The notes beneath the pieces were generated by a model. The model had not been told where the DNA came from, ran no database searches, and was given only the letters and a program-made list of their open reading frames with translations. A stretch of 64,000 nucleotides of DNA from Winogradskyella sp. MH6 (GTDB taxonomy: Bacteria > Bacteroidota > Bacteroidia > Flavobacteriales > Flavobacteriaceae): positions 62,001 to 126,000 of the forward strand of contig NZ_CP094494.1 in the NCBI RefSeq assembly GCF_022810765.1, given 5' to 3'. This document shows positions 36,427 to 45,496 of this stretch, one piece after another (position 1 is the first letter of the stretch; every line of letters begins with the position of its first letter). The translations under genes were made by a program, and so were the position numbers.

Positions 36427-37656
36427 TTATTTATATAACCTTAAAATATTCTGACTTTGGATTTTGTTATTGAAATTTTCTTCTACAAAACACCTTGCGT
36501 CTTTCCCCATTGATACTATTAAATCTGGAGTTAAAATAAATTTCTCGACAGCATTAGCCATTTCATTAATATTACCTTCTTCGATAACAAAACCAGTTTT
36601 GTTTTTTAAAACTGTTTCTGGCACACCTCCAGAATTAAAACATACGATAGGGATTCCCGTAGACTGTGCCTCAGCAACAACCAGTCCTTGTCCCTCTTCT
36701 CTTCCTAAATCGTCTTTTATTGAAGTCATTAAAAAAAGATGATTTTTATATAACTCTTCTAGTACCTTTTCTTGAGATCCACCTTTAAGAATTGTTATTT
36801 CTTCTTTTAGTTCTAGCTTTTCTATTTTATCAATTAATGCATGGTACTCATCTCCATCTCCCATAATTGTATATTGAACATTATAGCCTCTGTCCTTTAA
36901 AATTTTAATAACATCAATACCTAAATGTTGTCCTTTAAGTCTAATAAGCCTCCCAATGGTTATAATATGTAACCTATTACTGTACACCCTGTTTCTATAC
37001 CTAAATAAATCTATATTAACACCAACCGGATTGATTAAAACTTTGTGCTCGGGAACACCCAAACAGATAAGGTTATTAAACAAATACCTCGAACTTGTTA
37101 CTATATTATTGGATGTTACAAATGTTGACTTATAATAATTTTTAAAATAAGTTCTATCATTATCTGTTGAAAATGTATCGTAGCCATAAAAACTAGTGAT
37201 TATATCCCCTTTTATCGCCCCAATATCTTTCATCTCAGATAATAATTTTCCATTTTTACCGAAATGAGCATGAAAAATGTCTGCTTCTCTATATTTTAGA
37301 AATATTGAAGCTTGAAACCACATTTTTAAAGTCTTTGCCTTCAGTCCATAACGTTTTGTGTTTAGGGTCTTAAAAAAAACTGGCATGTATCTTATATTAT
37401 ATAATAACACTTTAATGGCCAAAAGGATTCTTTTTAATTTATTCTGCGGAATATTTGGATTGAATGTTTCTGCGTTTTTATACAATCCACTTTCCAATAG
37501 CAAACTTTCTTGAGAAGAATCTTTAGAATTTAAAATTCTATTAGCTAAAATCTGTGCAGAATAGCCTTTCTCTATGGACTCTAATATAAGGTTGATAACA
37601 AAAGTCTCAGATTTTGAAGGAAAAATATCAAGTATATGTATAACTTTAAGCTTCAA
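36427..37656 (-). CDS. Glycosyltransferase, GT4 family
   Basis: 409 residues. MKLKVIHILDIFPSKSETFV is the usual start of the 'colanic acid' type of GT4 enzymes. ITIGRLIRLKGQHLGIDVI (about 231-249), and donor block EGQGLVVAEAQSTGIPIV (about 322-339). Immediately followed by the GT2 gene. Confidence 0.92.
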   Translation of the reverse strand: MKLKVIHILDIFPSKSETFVINLILESIEKGYSAQILANRILNSKDSSQESLLLESGLYKNAETFNPNIPQNKLKRILLAIKVLLYNIRYMPVFFKTLNTKRYGLKAKTLKMWFQASIFLKYREADIFHAHFGKNGKLLSEMKDIGAIKGDIITSFYGYDTFSTDNDRTYFKNYYKSTFVTSNNIVTSSRYLFNNLICLGVPEHKVLINPVGVNIDLFRYRNRVYSNRLHIITIGRLIRLKGQHLGIDVIKILKDRGYNVQYTIMGDGDEYHALIDKIEKLELKEEITILKGGSQEKVLEELYKNHLFLMTSIKDDLGREEGQGLVVAEAQSTGIPIVCFNSGGVPETVLKNKTGFVIEEGNINEMANAVEKFILTPDLIVSMGKDARCFVEENFNNKIQSQNILRLYK

Positions 37657-37664
37657 TTAAATCA

Positions 37665-38609
37665 TTAGTTTAGATAGTGAGAACCTATAGTCTTATTTAA
37701 AACCCTACTTTTAGAGCATTCAATCTCTAAATTTTTATAAAAACGATATTCTTTAGCAGCTCCAAAGAATTTTTTCAACTTTAACTGCATTAATAAGAAT
37801 AAAGCGTCTTTAAAAACCTGGCTTTTTTTATGCTTTAATTTACGTTTCCAATTTTTAAAATTAATATCGGCAAAAAGAATTTTTTCTCGATAGTTTAATC
37901 TATAAAAATATGCATCTGAAAACCTTTCAATATGCTCATAAACTCTATCCTTAGTATCATGAGAAACAAACAAATCTGCAGAGACACCAATTTTTAGCCC
38001 ATGAAAAATTACCCTTTGCGCAAAGTTTACATCTTCTCCAAGATGAAAAAAAATAGGATCAAAACCACCAACTTTTTTAAATGTTGACATTGGCAAAAAC
38101 CAACATGCTGCTGCTATAAAAGGGACTTGATAAAGGCTTTGCTTAGGCTTTTGTAAAACAAAATCAGAATAAAAATCTTTATTAAATTTATAATTGACAT
38201 ACTTTGAAAAAGAACTCTCCAAAAATTTACCAGACCAATCACAATGAATTGGACTTATAACACCAAAATCTGGATTTTGTTCTGACAGTTTTTTTAATTT
38301 TTCTAACGAATTTTCTTTGAGCTTTGCATCTTGATTAATCAACAATATATAATCTGCATTGTTATCAAGAGCATATTTAATACCTATATTATTTCCTTTT
38401 CCAAAACCTTGATTTACACTTTGCTCAATTACAATCACATCTTTGTAATACTCTTTTATAAAAGAAACCGTAGCATCTGTAGAAAGATTGTCTACGACAA
38501 CAACTTTACTTTGCTCTACAACAGAATCTAAACATTCCTTTATCCATTTAATACCATTGTATGTTACAATAACAGTATAAATATTAAAAGGTTTCATTAA
38601 ATGCTCCAT
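37665..38609 (-). CDS. Glycosyltransferase, GT2 family (rhamnosyltransferase-like)
   Basis: 314 residues. IYTVIVTYNGIKWIKECLDS with VVDNLSTDATVSF, then YILLINQDAKLKENSLEKL (metal site N-Q-D) and a later FFHLGEDVNFAQRV (GED acceptor-side motif). Typical of the WbbL/rhamnosyltransferase branch of GT2. An internal ATG at 38597 is an equally good start. Eight bases upstream of the GT4 gene. Confidence 0.9.
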   Translation of the reverse strand: MEHLMKPFNIYTVIVTYNGIKWIKECLDSVVEQSKVVVVDNLSTDATVSFIKEYYKDVIVIEQSVNQGFGKGNNIGIKYALDNNADYILLINQDAKLKENSLEKLKKLSEQNPDFGVISPIHCDWSGKFLESSFSKYVNYKFNKDFYSDFVLQKPKQSLYQVPFIAAACWFLPMSTFKKVGGFDPIFFHLGEDVNFAQRVIFHGLKIGVSADLFVSHDTKDRVYEHIERFSDAYFYRLNYREKILFADINFKNWKRKLKHKKSQVFKDALFLLMQLKLKKFFGAAKEYRFYKNLEIECSKSRVLNKTIGSHYLN

Positions 38610-38633
38610 CTCGTTCAGGATCTCTATGAAATA

Positions 38634-39323
38634 TTAACTCAAGGAATTAAAAATCTTATCTAGAAGATTTCTTTTATCTAAATAACTATAACCTAACAAA
38701 TCAATGTCTTTTTTATAAGTCTTATCTACCATTAGTCTACTCTTTTTATCATAAAACTTTGAATAATGTTTAGAATTTCGTTTTGCTGAAACATTCTCAA
38801 AAGAATTGAATTTTTTATTTATTCCTATCTCAGATAGGAGCTCATTCATTTCAACATTAAGGGATTCAAATCTTAATATTTTGTCTAACTTCAGACTTCC
38901 TTGTAAGTCAAAAAAATCAATTTGGCTTAATAAATGGTCACCTCTATATTCAGGTACTTCAGAATTATTGAAAACCTCTATAAAGTCACCCGTTCTATTC
39001 ATATAATTTTCAAAAGAATCGCTTATTTTTCTTTCTTTACATATCCACAAATAATCGGAATAAGACCTGTCCCAAGGATTCCTAACAACAGTAAACTTAT
39101 AGTATTCTTCCCATTGTTCTTCTGTTATCAAATTTGTCTCTAATAATTGCTTTGATGTAGCATGTTGAAGATGAATTTTTCTGTCGGGACACCATCCATA
39201 TAGTATATCATAATTTGGTATCTTCCAATTGATCTTGGCTTCTGGATGAAAAAACTTGAATATACTTGTACCTGCACATTTCGGTATATGTATAAATATA
39301 CATTTATGTTTATGCGATATCAT
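38634..39323 (-). CDS. Carbohydrate sulfotransferase of the Sulfotransfer_2 type, third in the locus
   Basis: 229 residues. KCIFIHIPKCAGTSIFKFF (7-25) is the PAPS 5'-phosphosulfate loop in the form used by uronyl/HNK-1/chondroitin-type (Sulfotransfer_2) enzymes, and FTVVRNPWDRSYSDYLW (77-93) is the 3'-phosphate site. HLQHATSKQLL at 51-61 has the conserved His. Different in type from the other two sulfotransferases, so it probably acts on another position or sugar. Overlaps the Wzt gene by 14 bases. Confidence 0.9.
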   Translation of the reverse strand: MISHKHKCIFIHIPKCAGTSIFKFFHPEAKINWKIPNYDILYGWCPDRKIHLQHATSKQLLETNLITEEQWEEYYKFTVVRNPWDRSYSDYLWICKERKISDSFENYMNRTGDFIEVFNNSEVPEYRGDHLLSQIDFFDLQGSLKLDKILRFESLNVEMNELLSEIGINKKFNSFENVSAKRNSKHYSKFYDKKSRLMVDKTYKKDIDLLGYSYLDKRNLLDKIFNSLS

Positions 39324-40608
39324 TAATCTTATTCTCCCATTTAAAATTACTCAAAAACTTACCTAGATTCTTCTTATTAGGTAATTTACCACTACCAAAG
39401 TAATCACCATTTACAACAGATATATTTAATATTTTATCGTTATGATATATTTCATTTCTAGAATTCAAATCAATAATCTGTATACCTACAAAATACTGTC
39501 CTTCGGTAAGTTGTAGTCTATCTATTATACAATTAAACTCTGCGACTTCATCTTCACCTACTCTCAATGTACTATTAGTGTGAAATGTATTTAATGTTGA
39601 TAATAAGCCTTCATTTTCATCAAAAATTTGAATTCTTATATTTAAATGCATTTCAAAATCATTTCTATTAGTAACACTAAGCATAAATCTATAGTGATTA
39701 CCTGAGATTAGGTTTTCAGTCTCGAAATTATTTTCATTTAGTAAAGTAAATTTTTCAATCTTAATATCGTTTAATACTATTGGATAATCACCCTTTTTTA
39801 ATTTATCCTCAGAAAAAAGGTTTAGATACATATAAACGGCCTGATCTACATTACCTACAAATGATATATTTCCATCTTTTAATACAATACATCTGGTACA
39901 TAATTTTTGTACTGCTTCCATATTATGGCTCACAAAAAGCACTGTCCTACCATCACTATTAGAGATATCCTGCATTTTCCCTATGGCTTTTTTTTGGAAT
40001 TCTGCATCACCTACAGCCAAAACCTCATCTACCACCAAAATATCTGGTTCCAAAAAAGCTGCTACAGCAAAGGCTAAACGTACTTTCATACCACTACTGT
40101 AACGTTTTACAGGAGTGTCTATGTATCTTAAACAACCCGAAAACTCAATAATTTCTTCAATCTTAGAATTTATTTCTTTTTTGGTCATCCCTAAAATAGC
40201 ACCATTAAGGTAAACATTTTCTCTACCTGTCATTTCTGGGTGAAACCCTGTACCCACCTCTAATAACGAAGCTATTCTTCCTTTGGTTTTAATTTCTCCA
40301 GTACTAGGTGAAGTTACTCTCGAAAGTATTTTTAGCAATGTGGATTTTCCTGCTCCATTTTTTCCTATTATGCCTAATACTTCACCTCGTTTGACTTCAA
40401 AATTTATGTCTTTTATTGCCCAAACATAATCCGTTTCTCCTTTTTCAGATCTTTTATTGGTTTCACCTATTTTCAAATAAGGATCTTCCTTTCCTCTTAT
40501 TTTACTCCACCATCTATTAAGATCATGACTTAAAGTACCAGTACCAACCAACCCTAATCGGTATTGCTTGCCAACGTTTTCTACTCTTAAAATAATCTCT
40601 GAACTCAT
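39310..40608 (-). CDS. wzt: Polysaccharide ABC exporter, ATP-binding protein with carbohydrate-binding tail
   Basis: 432 residues. ATPase part: GIIGKNGAGKSTLLKIL (Walker A, about 82-98), YSSGMKVRLAFAVAAFLEPD (signature), ILVVDEVLAVGDAEF (Walker B). From about residue 280 to 432 follows a beta-rich Wzt C-terminal domain (NLISGNHYRFMLSVTNRNDF), which in O-antigen systems binds the chain end. It pairs with the permease gene 1 base upstream. Confidence 0.93.
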   Translation of the reverse strand: MSSEIILRVENVGKQYRLGLVGTGTLSHDLNRWWSKIRGKEDPYLKIGETNKRSEKGETDYVWAIKDINFEVKRGEVLGIIGKNGAGKSTLLKILSRVTSPSTGEIKTKGRIASLLEVGTGFHPEMTGRENVYLNGAILGMTKKEINSKIEEIIEFSGCLRYIDTPVKRYSSGMKVRLAFAVAAFLEPDILVVDEVLAVGDAEFQKKAIGKMQDISNSDGRTVLFVSHNMEAVQKLCTRCIVLKDGNISFVGNVDQAVYMYLNLFSEDKLKKGDYPIVLNDIKIEKFTLLNENNFETENLISGNHYRFMLSVTNRNDFEMHLNIRIQIFDENEGLLSTLNTFHTNSTLRVGEDEVAEFNCIIDRLQLTEGQYFVGIQIIDLNSRNEIYHNDKILNISVVNGDYFGSGKLPNKKNLGKFLSNFKWENKINDIA

Positions 40609-40609
40609 C

Positions 40610-41494
40610 CTAGATAGTATCTATAAAACTTTTTTCTGTTTTATTAAAAATAATCAATCCAACCAAAAAGGTAACAATGCTTATTATAGCAGCATAAATC
40701 AATTTATTATAATCCAAATCACCAAGTCCCAAAACTATTGTCCTAAAAGCTTCAACTAAAACAGCAATTGGGTTCCATTCTATCAACCAATAATAGTCTG
40801 GTAGTTTTATTTTGAAATATGACATAGGATACATTACAGCTGAGCCATACATTAACAACTGCACACCAAATTGAACCAAAAAAGACAAGTCTCTGTATTT
40901 TGTTGTCATAGAAGATATTATCATTCCGAAACCAAGTCCTAACAAAGCCATAAAAATTACTAATACCGGAAACATAAGTATGTTTGGCTGTAATGTGAGT
41001 GAGTAATCTTTATGTGAAAACCACATATAATATATATAGAAGGCTATAAATATTAACAGTTGAATACCAAACTTTAGTAAGTTAGAAAACACCACAGACA
41101 TAGGCATAATTACACGCGGAAAATAAACCTTACCAAATATGTTTTCATTTTTTTTAAAAGTATCACTGGTACCTACCAAACATTCCTTAAAATAGTTCCA
41201 TAGTGTTACACCTGCTAAGTTGAACAAAAAATTTGGCACTCCATTTCCTGTAGGAATATTAGCAAGATTATTGAATATTAAAGTAAAAATTAATGAAGTA
41301 AATAATGGCTGGATAAGATACCAAAGAGGCCCTAAAACTGTTTGCTTGTAGACTGTTATAATATCTCTTTTTACAAACAAAACCAATAAGTCTCTATATC
41401 TCCATATCTCCTTGAAATTAAAATCAATTAACTTCTTCTTAGATGAAATTGTGTAAAGCCAGCTTTCTTCGGCAGTTTTCAAAATTTTCTTCAA
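40610..41494 (-). CDS. wzm: Polysaccharide ABC exporter, permease
   Basis: 294 residues with six membrane helices and a charged cytoplasmic N-terminus. ABC2-type features: KRDIITVYKQTVLGPLWYLI (about 57-76) and NPIAVLVEAFRTIVLG near the end. With the Wzt gene it forms the exporter that flips a lipid-linked polysaccharide. No KpsC/KpsS genes are present, so this is the O-antigen type rather than group 2 capsule. Confidence 0.93.
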   Translation of the reverse strand: MKKILKTAEESWLYTISSKKKLIDFNFKEIWRYRDLLVLFVKRDIITVYKQTVLGPLWYLIQPLFTSLIFTLIFNNLANIPTGNGVPNFLFNLAGVTLWNYFKECLVGTSDTFKKNENIFGKVYFPRVIMPMSVVFSNLLKFGIQLLIFIAFYIYYMWFSHKDYSLTLQPNILMFPVLVIFMALLGLGFGMIISSMTTKYRDLSFLVQFGVQLLMYGSAVMYPMSYFKIKLPDYYWLIEWNPIAVLVEAFRTIVLGLGDLDYNKLIYAAIISIVTFLVGLIIFNKTEKSFIDTI

Positions 41495-41546
41495 GTATTA
41501 TTTCACGCTAATATAAGAAATGAAATACAGGTAATTGGTTATAATA

Positions 41547-42488
41547 TCATGCTTTTTCTATTGTATAGGTATTATAAAAGTATTTCAATTTTTCTATACC
41601 TTCGTCTAATGATATTAAATCTCGACCCAGAAGCTTTTTCATCTTAGATATATCTGGGCATCTCCTGTTCATATCTCCTTCTTTAAGTGCAGGAAGAAAA
41701 ATAATTTCTGATGAAGAATTTGTAATCTTAATAACTTTTTGAGCCAATTCTAAAACACTAATTTCCTTTTCGTTACCAACATTTAGCACATCGTTAACAT
41801 ACACATCATTATACAATGCATTAATACAGGTATCTACATTATCATCTATGTAACAAAACGATCGTGTTTGACTGCCGTCTCCATAAATAGGAATTGGTTG
41901 ATTGTTCAAAGCTAAACGCACAAATCTCGGAATTACAAAATCATTGCTTTGCATAGGTCCATAAGTATTAAAAAAACGGAAAATTGTGTAATCCAAATCG
42001 TACTCCTTTTTGTAGGCTTTAAAAAAAGCTTCTCCAACATTTTTAACAATAGCGTAAGGTAATCTTGAATTTAAGGGTGTAGTTTTTTCGTTTTGAGGAA
42101 TTTCAAAAGGCTCTCCATAAACCTCAGAAGAACTTGAATAAAAGACGCGTTTTACACCTGAGTTTTTTGATAAAGAAAGTATGTTTTTTATGCCTTCAAT
42201 ATCGTTTAGAACATTAATTGGTTTTTTTAAAGTACGCTCTACACCTACCACTGCCGCATAATGAAAAACATATTCAAATTTATATGTTGCAAAGATTGAA
42301 ATGATATCATTGTAGTCATTTACGTCTGCTCTAATGAACTTTATGTTGTCATTTTGCAAAACTTTTGACCTCTTTCCTGTAGATAAATTGTCTATTATAA
42401 CAACCGTTACGTCATTTCTTAAAGCCAATTTAGCTGCTAGAGAACTTCCTAATTGCCCAGCTCCTCCCGTTATTAAAATATTTGTCAT
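41547..42488 (-). CDS. NAD-dependent epimerase/dehydratase (extended SDR)
   Basis: 313 residues. NAD-binding GGAGQLGSSLAAKL (8-21), active-site YSSSSEVYGEPFEIPQNE, and PYAIVKNVGE, where Tyr and Lys form the YxxxK pair. Fits UDP-sugar 4-epimerases or UDP-xylose synthase-like enzymes acting on nucleotide sugars; the exact substrate is not clear. Followed by a 52-base gap before wzm. Confidence 0.85.
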   Translation of the reverse strand: MTNILITGGAGQLGSSLAAKLALRNDVTVVIIDNLSTGKRSKVLQNDNIKFIRADVNDYNDIISIFATYKFEYVFHYAAVVGVERTLKKPINVLNDIEGIKNILSLSKNSGVKRVFYSSSSEVYGEPFEIPQNEKTTPLNSRLPYAIVKNVGEAFFKAYKKEYDLDYTIFRFFNTYGPMQSNDFVIPRFVRLALNNQPIPIYGDGSQTRSFCYIDDNVDTCINALYNDVYVNDVLNVGNEKEISVLELAQKVIKITNSSSEIIFLPALKEGDMNRRCPDISKMKKLLGRDLISLDEGIEKLKYFYNTYTIEKA

Positions 42489-42593
42489 TAACTAAATAAT
42501 TAAAGACCATATACTTAGGGAATATAAAAGTCAATTGAATATTGACCAAAATATAAATTTTTAGCTAAAAAAAAAGATTTTGAAGGTTATTTC

Positions 42594-43571
42594 TTAATTA
42601 AAATAATCCCAAGTAATTTTTAAACCTTCCCTAACCGTATATTGAGGTTTGTAGCCTAATAGCTTTTCTGCTTTAGAAATATCTGCCAAAGAATCTCTTA
42701 CATCTCCTTGCCTTGGTGGGCCATAGACAGCATCTAACTCAGAACCTGCCGCAACTTTAAGTGAGTCCCAAAGGTAATTTACTGTAATACGTTCTCCACA
42801 CGCAACATTAAATACTTCATTTGCAGCTTCTTTTGGTGCAAAGAATCCTCTAATATTAGCCTGTACAGCATTATCCACAAATGTAAAATCTCTGGTTTGC
42901 TCACCATCACCATTTATTTTAGATGGCTTATTGTCTTTCAAAGCTTGCATAAATAGTGGAATTACCGCAGCATAAGCGCCATTTGGGCTCTGCTTTGGTC
43001 CAAACACATTAAAATAGCGTAATCCTATAACATCTGTACCATAAGTTTTTCCAAAAACATCTGCATACAATTCGTTTACATACTTTGTTACCGCATAAGG
43101 AGATAATGGCTTTCCGATAGTATCTTCAACTTTTGGCAAGGATTTACTATCGCCATACGTCGAACTTGATGCAGCATACATCATACGCTTTACGGTCTTA
43201 CTTTCTTTTAAAGCTATGAGCATATTTAAAAATCCTGAAACATTTACCTCATTTGAAGTTGCAGGATCATTAATAGAACGAGGCACAGAACCCAAAGCTG
43301 CCTGATGCGTCACATAATCTATACTTTCCATTGCTTCTTTGCAAGTTTCCAAATCTCTAATATCTCCTTCTAATAATTCAAAAGAAGGATTATCCATAAA
43401 CTCAGTTAAATTTTCGCGATAACCGTTAGAAAAATCATCTAGTACTCTAACTTTTTTAGCACCATACTTTAACAAATACTCTACAATATTGGAGCCTATA
43501 AAGCCTGCTCCACCTGTAACTAAAAAACTTAATTGTGATAAATCTTGGTTATGATATTGATTTGAGTACAT
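42594..43571 (-). CDS. UDP-N-acetylglucosamine 4-epimerase-like SDR (WbpP/TviC type)
   Basis: 325 residues. FLVTGGAGFIGSNIVEYLL (16-34), YAASSSTYGDSKSLPKVEDT and SPYAVTKYVNELYADVF with the YxxxK pair. The pattern ALGSVPRSINDPATSNEVNV is characteristic of WbpP/TviC/Gne enzymes, which interconvert UDP-GlcNAc/GalNAc or the uronic acids. Pairs with the adjacent WbpA-like dehydrogenase: together they would give UDP-GalNAcA. Confidence 0.88.
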   Translation of the reverse strand: MYSNQYHNQDLSQLSFLVTGGAGFIGSNIVEYLLKYGAKKVRVLDDFSNGYRENLTEFMDNPSFELLEGDIRDLETCKEAMESIDYVTHQAALGSVPRSINDPATSNEVNVSGFLNMLIALKESKTVKRMMYAASSSTYGDSKSLPKVEDTIGKPLSPYAVTKYVNELYADVFGKTYGTDVIGLRYFNVFGPKQSPNGAYAAVIPLFMQALKDNKPSKINGDGEQTRDFTFVDNAVQANIRGFFAPKEAANEVFNVACGERITVNYLWDSLKVAAGSELDAVYGPPRQGDVRDSLADISKAEKLLGYKPQYTVREGLKITWDYFN

Positions 43572-43592
43572 GATAAGGTTGGTGTTTAAGAT

Positions 43593-44888
43593 TTATAGAC
43601 GAGCATCTACTGAATTGATTGGCAATAACGATTTAACATCAAATACTACACTGTTATCAGATTTAAGATTATCAATAGATAATTCTAAAAATTCATTATG
43701 AGACACTGCCAAAATAATAGCATCATAATTAGATTGTAAATCATCCATAGAGGATTTTAAATCTAGATTGTATTCGTGCTTTACTTCTTCTGTTGAAGCC
43801 CAAGGATCATAAACATCTACATTAACATGATAGGATTGCAATTCTTCAATAATATCAATAACTCTAGAGTTTCTAATATCTGGACAATTTTCTTTAAAAG
43901 TAATACCTAAGACCAATGCGTTAGAGCCTTTAATAGTTGCTCCTTTATTAATCATCATCTTAACAGTTTCGGTGGCAACATAGCTTCCCATACTGTCGTT
44001 CATCTTACGACCTGCAAGAATAATTTCTGGATTATAACCAGATTCTATAGCTTTTTGCGCTAAATAATAAGGATCTACACCAATACAGTGACCACCTACT
44101 AAACCAGGTGAAAACTTCAAGAAATTCCATTTTGTACCAGCAGCCTCTAAAACCGCTTTGGTATCTATATCTAAAAGTCTGAAGATTTTTGATAGTTCAT
44201 TAACAAAAGCAATATTAATATCACGTTGAGAATTTTCAATTACTTTGGCAGCCTCAGCCACTTTTATTGAAGGAGCTAAATGCGTTCCTGCTGTAATAAC
44301 TTTTTTATAAAGTTGATCTACTTTTTCAGCAATCTCAGGGGTTGAACCAGAGGTTACTTTTAATATCTTAGTTACCGTATGCTTTTTGTCTCCGGGATTA
44401 ATACGTTCCGGAGAATATCCTGCATAAAAATCCTTATTAAACTTAAGACCTGATACTTTTTCTAAAACAGGAATACAAACATCTTCTGTTGCACCAGGAT
44501 ATACCGTAGATTCATAAACAACAATATCATCATTCTTTAACACCTTACCTACAGTTTCACTTGCTTTTATAAGTGGTGTAAATACCGGACGCTTTAACTC
44601 ATCTGTTGGTGTCGGCACTGTAACAATATAGTAATTAGCTACCGCTAAGGCTTCTAAATTATCTGTTATATACAAGCCTTTATCAGCACTTAGATCTGAA
44701 GTTAAAACAGATTTAAGGTTATCATTATCAACTTCTAATGTTTTGTCTACACCAGAATTTAACTCATTGATTCTTTGCTTATTGATATCAAAACCAACAA
44801 CAAAAAATTGTTTTGCAAATTCTACAGCTAATGGTAAACCAACATAACCTAATCCTATGATTGCAATTTTATCTTCAGAATGTGTCAT
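43593..44888 (-). CDS. Nucleotide sugar dehydrogenase (WbpA/TviB/WecC type)
   Basis: 431 residues, three-domain UDP-sugar dehydrogenase. NAD motif IGLGYVGLPLAVEFA, YESTVYPGATEDVC, the catalytic Cys in VGGHCIGVDPYYLA (about 264-277) and NSRVIDIIEELQSYHV (C-terminal). Oxidises UDP-HexNAc to UDP-HexNAcA; the order WbpA-WbpP suggests UDP-GalNAcA. Overlaps the sugar transferase gene by 4 bases. Confidence 0.92.
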   Translation of the reverse strand: MTHSEDKIAIIGLGYVGLPLAVEFAKQFFVVGFDINKQRINELNSGVDKTLEVDNDNLKSVLTSDLSADKGLYITDNLEALAVANYYIVTVPTPTDELKRPVFTPLIKASETVGKVLKNDDIVVYESTVYPGATEDVCIPVLEKVSGLKFNKDFYAGYSPERINPGDKKHTVTKILKVTSGSTPEIAEKVDQLYKKVITAGTHLAPSIKVAEAAKVIENSQRDINIAFVNELSKIFRLLDIDTKAVLEAAGTKWNFLKFSPGLVGGHCIGVDPYYLAQKAIESGYNPEIILAGRKMNDSMGSYVATETVKMMINKGATIKGSNALVLGITFKENCPDIRNSRVIDIIEELQSYHVNVDVYDPWASTEEVKHEYNLDLKSSMDDLQSNYDAIILAVSHNEFLELSIDNLKSDNSVVFDVKSLLPINSVDARL

Positions 44889-45475
44889 CTGTTAAAAATA
44901 GATTTTAAAATGAGTTTCAAATCTAAATAAAAACTATAATTCATTACGTAGTTTTTGTTGATTTTCACTTTATCTACCCAAATAATCGTTCTATTGTAGT
45001 GATCTGGATCTTTTTGTCGTTCTAACACCTTTTCTTCATCCTTGTATTTTAATGTAGCTTCACCTGTAACACCCGGTTTAACCAATAACACTATTCTGTC
45101 ATCCCCTTCTAATTTATCTGCAAAACCCTGAACATCTGGTCTAGGTCCAACAAAACTCATATCTCCTTTAATAACATTAAATAATTGAGGTAGTTCATCT
45201 AATTTAGTTCGTCTTAAAACTTTACCAAATGATGTGGCGCTTTTATCTAAATGACCTAGTTGATGCACACCCTCTTTGAGAGTTCTAATCTTGTAAATAT
45301 TAAACAACTTACCGTATTGACCTACTCTTTTTTGTGTAAAGACACCATACTTTCTAGTATCTAAAGAAGCTATGAATACTAGGACAATAATTGGAATAAT
45401 TAAAAAAGGTAACAACAACAAAACTAAGAGAACATCAAATATTCGTTTTGTTCTGAGTTGTTTTTTTGTAATCAA
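44885..45475 (-). CDS. Bacterial sugar transferase (short PglC-type initiating enzyme)
   Basis: 196 residues: a single membrane helix (about 14-34), then the monotopic phosphoglycosyltransferase domain with TQKRVGQYGKLFNIYKIRT, the DE catalytic pair in RRTKLDELPQLFNVIKGD and FVGPRPDV. It probably places the first sugar phosphate on undecaprenyl phosphate. A longer WcaJ-type enzyme at 18303 ends the same locus. 21 bases downstream of wzc. Confidence 0.92.
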   Translation of the reverse strand: MITKKQLRTKRIFDVLLVLLLLPFLIIPIIVLVFIASLDTRKYGVFTQKRVGQYGKLFNIYKIRTLKEGVHQLGHLDKSATSFGKVLRRTKLDELPQLFNVIKGDMSFVGPRPDVQGFADKLEGDDRIVLLVKPGVTGEATLKYKDEEKVLERQKDPDHYNRTIIWVDKVKINKNYVMNYSFYLDLKLILKSIFNR

Positions 45476-45496
45476 AATCTAAGAAATATAAAGGAG

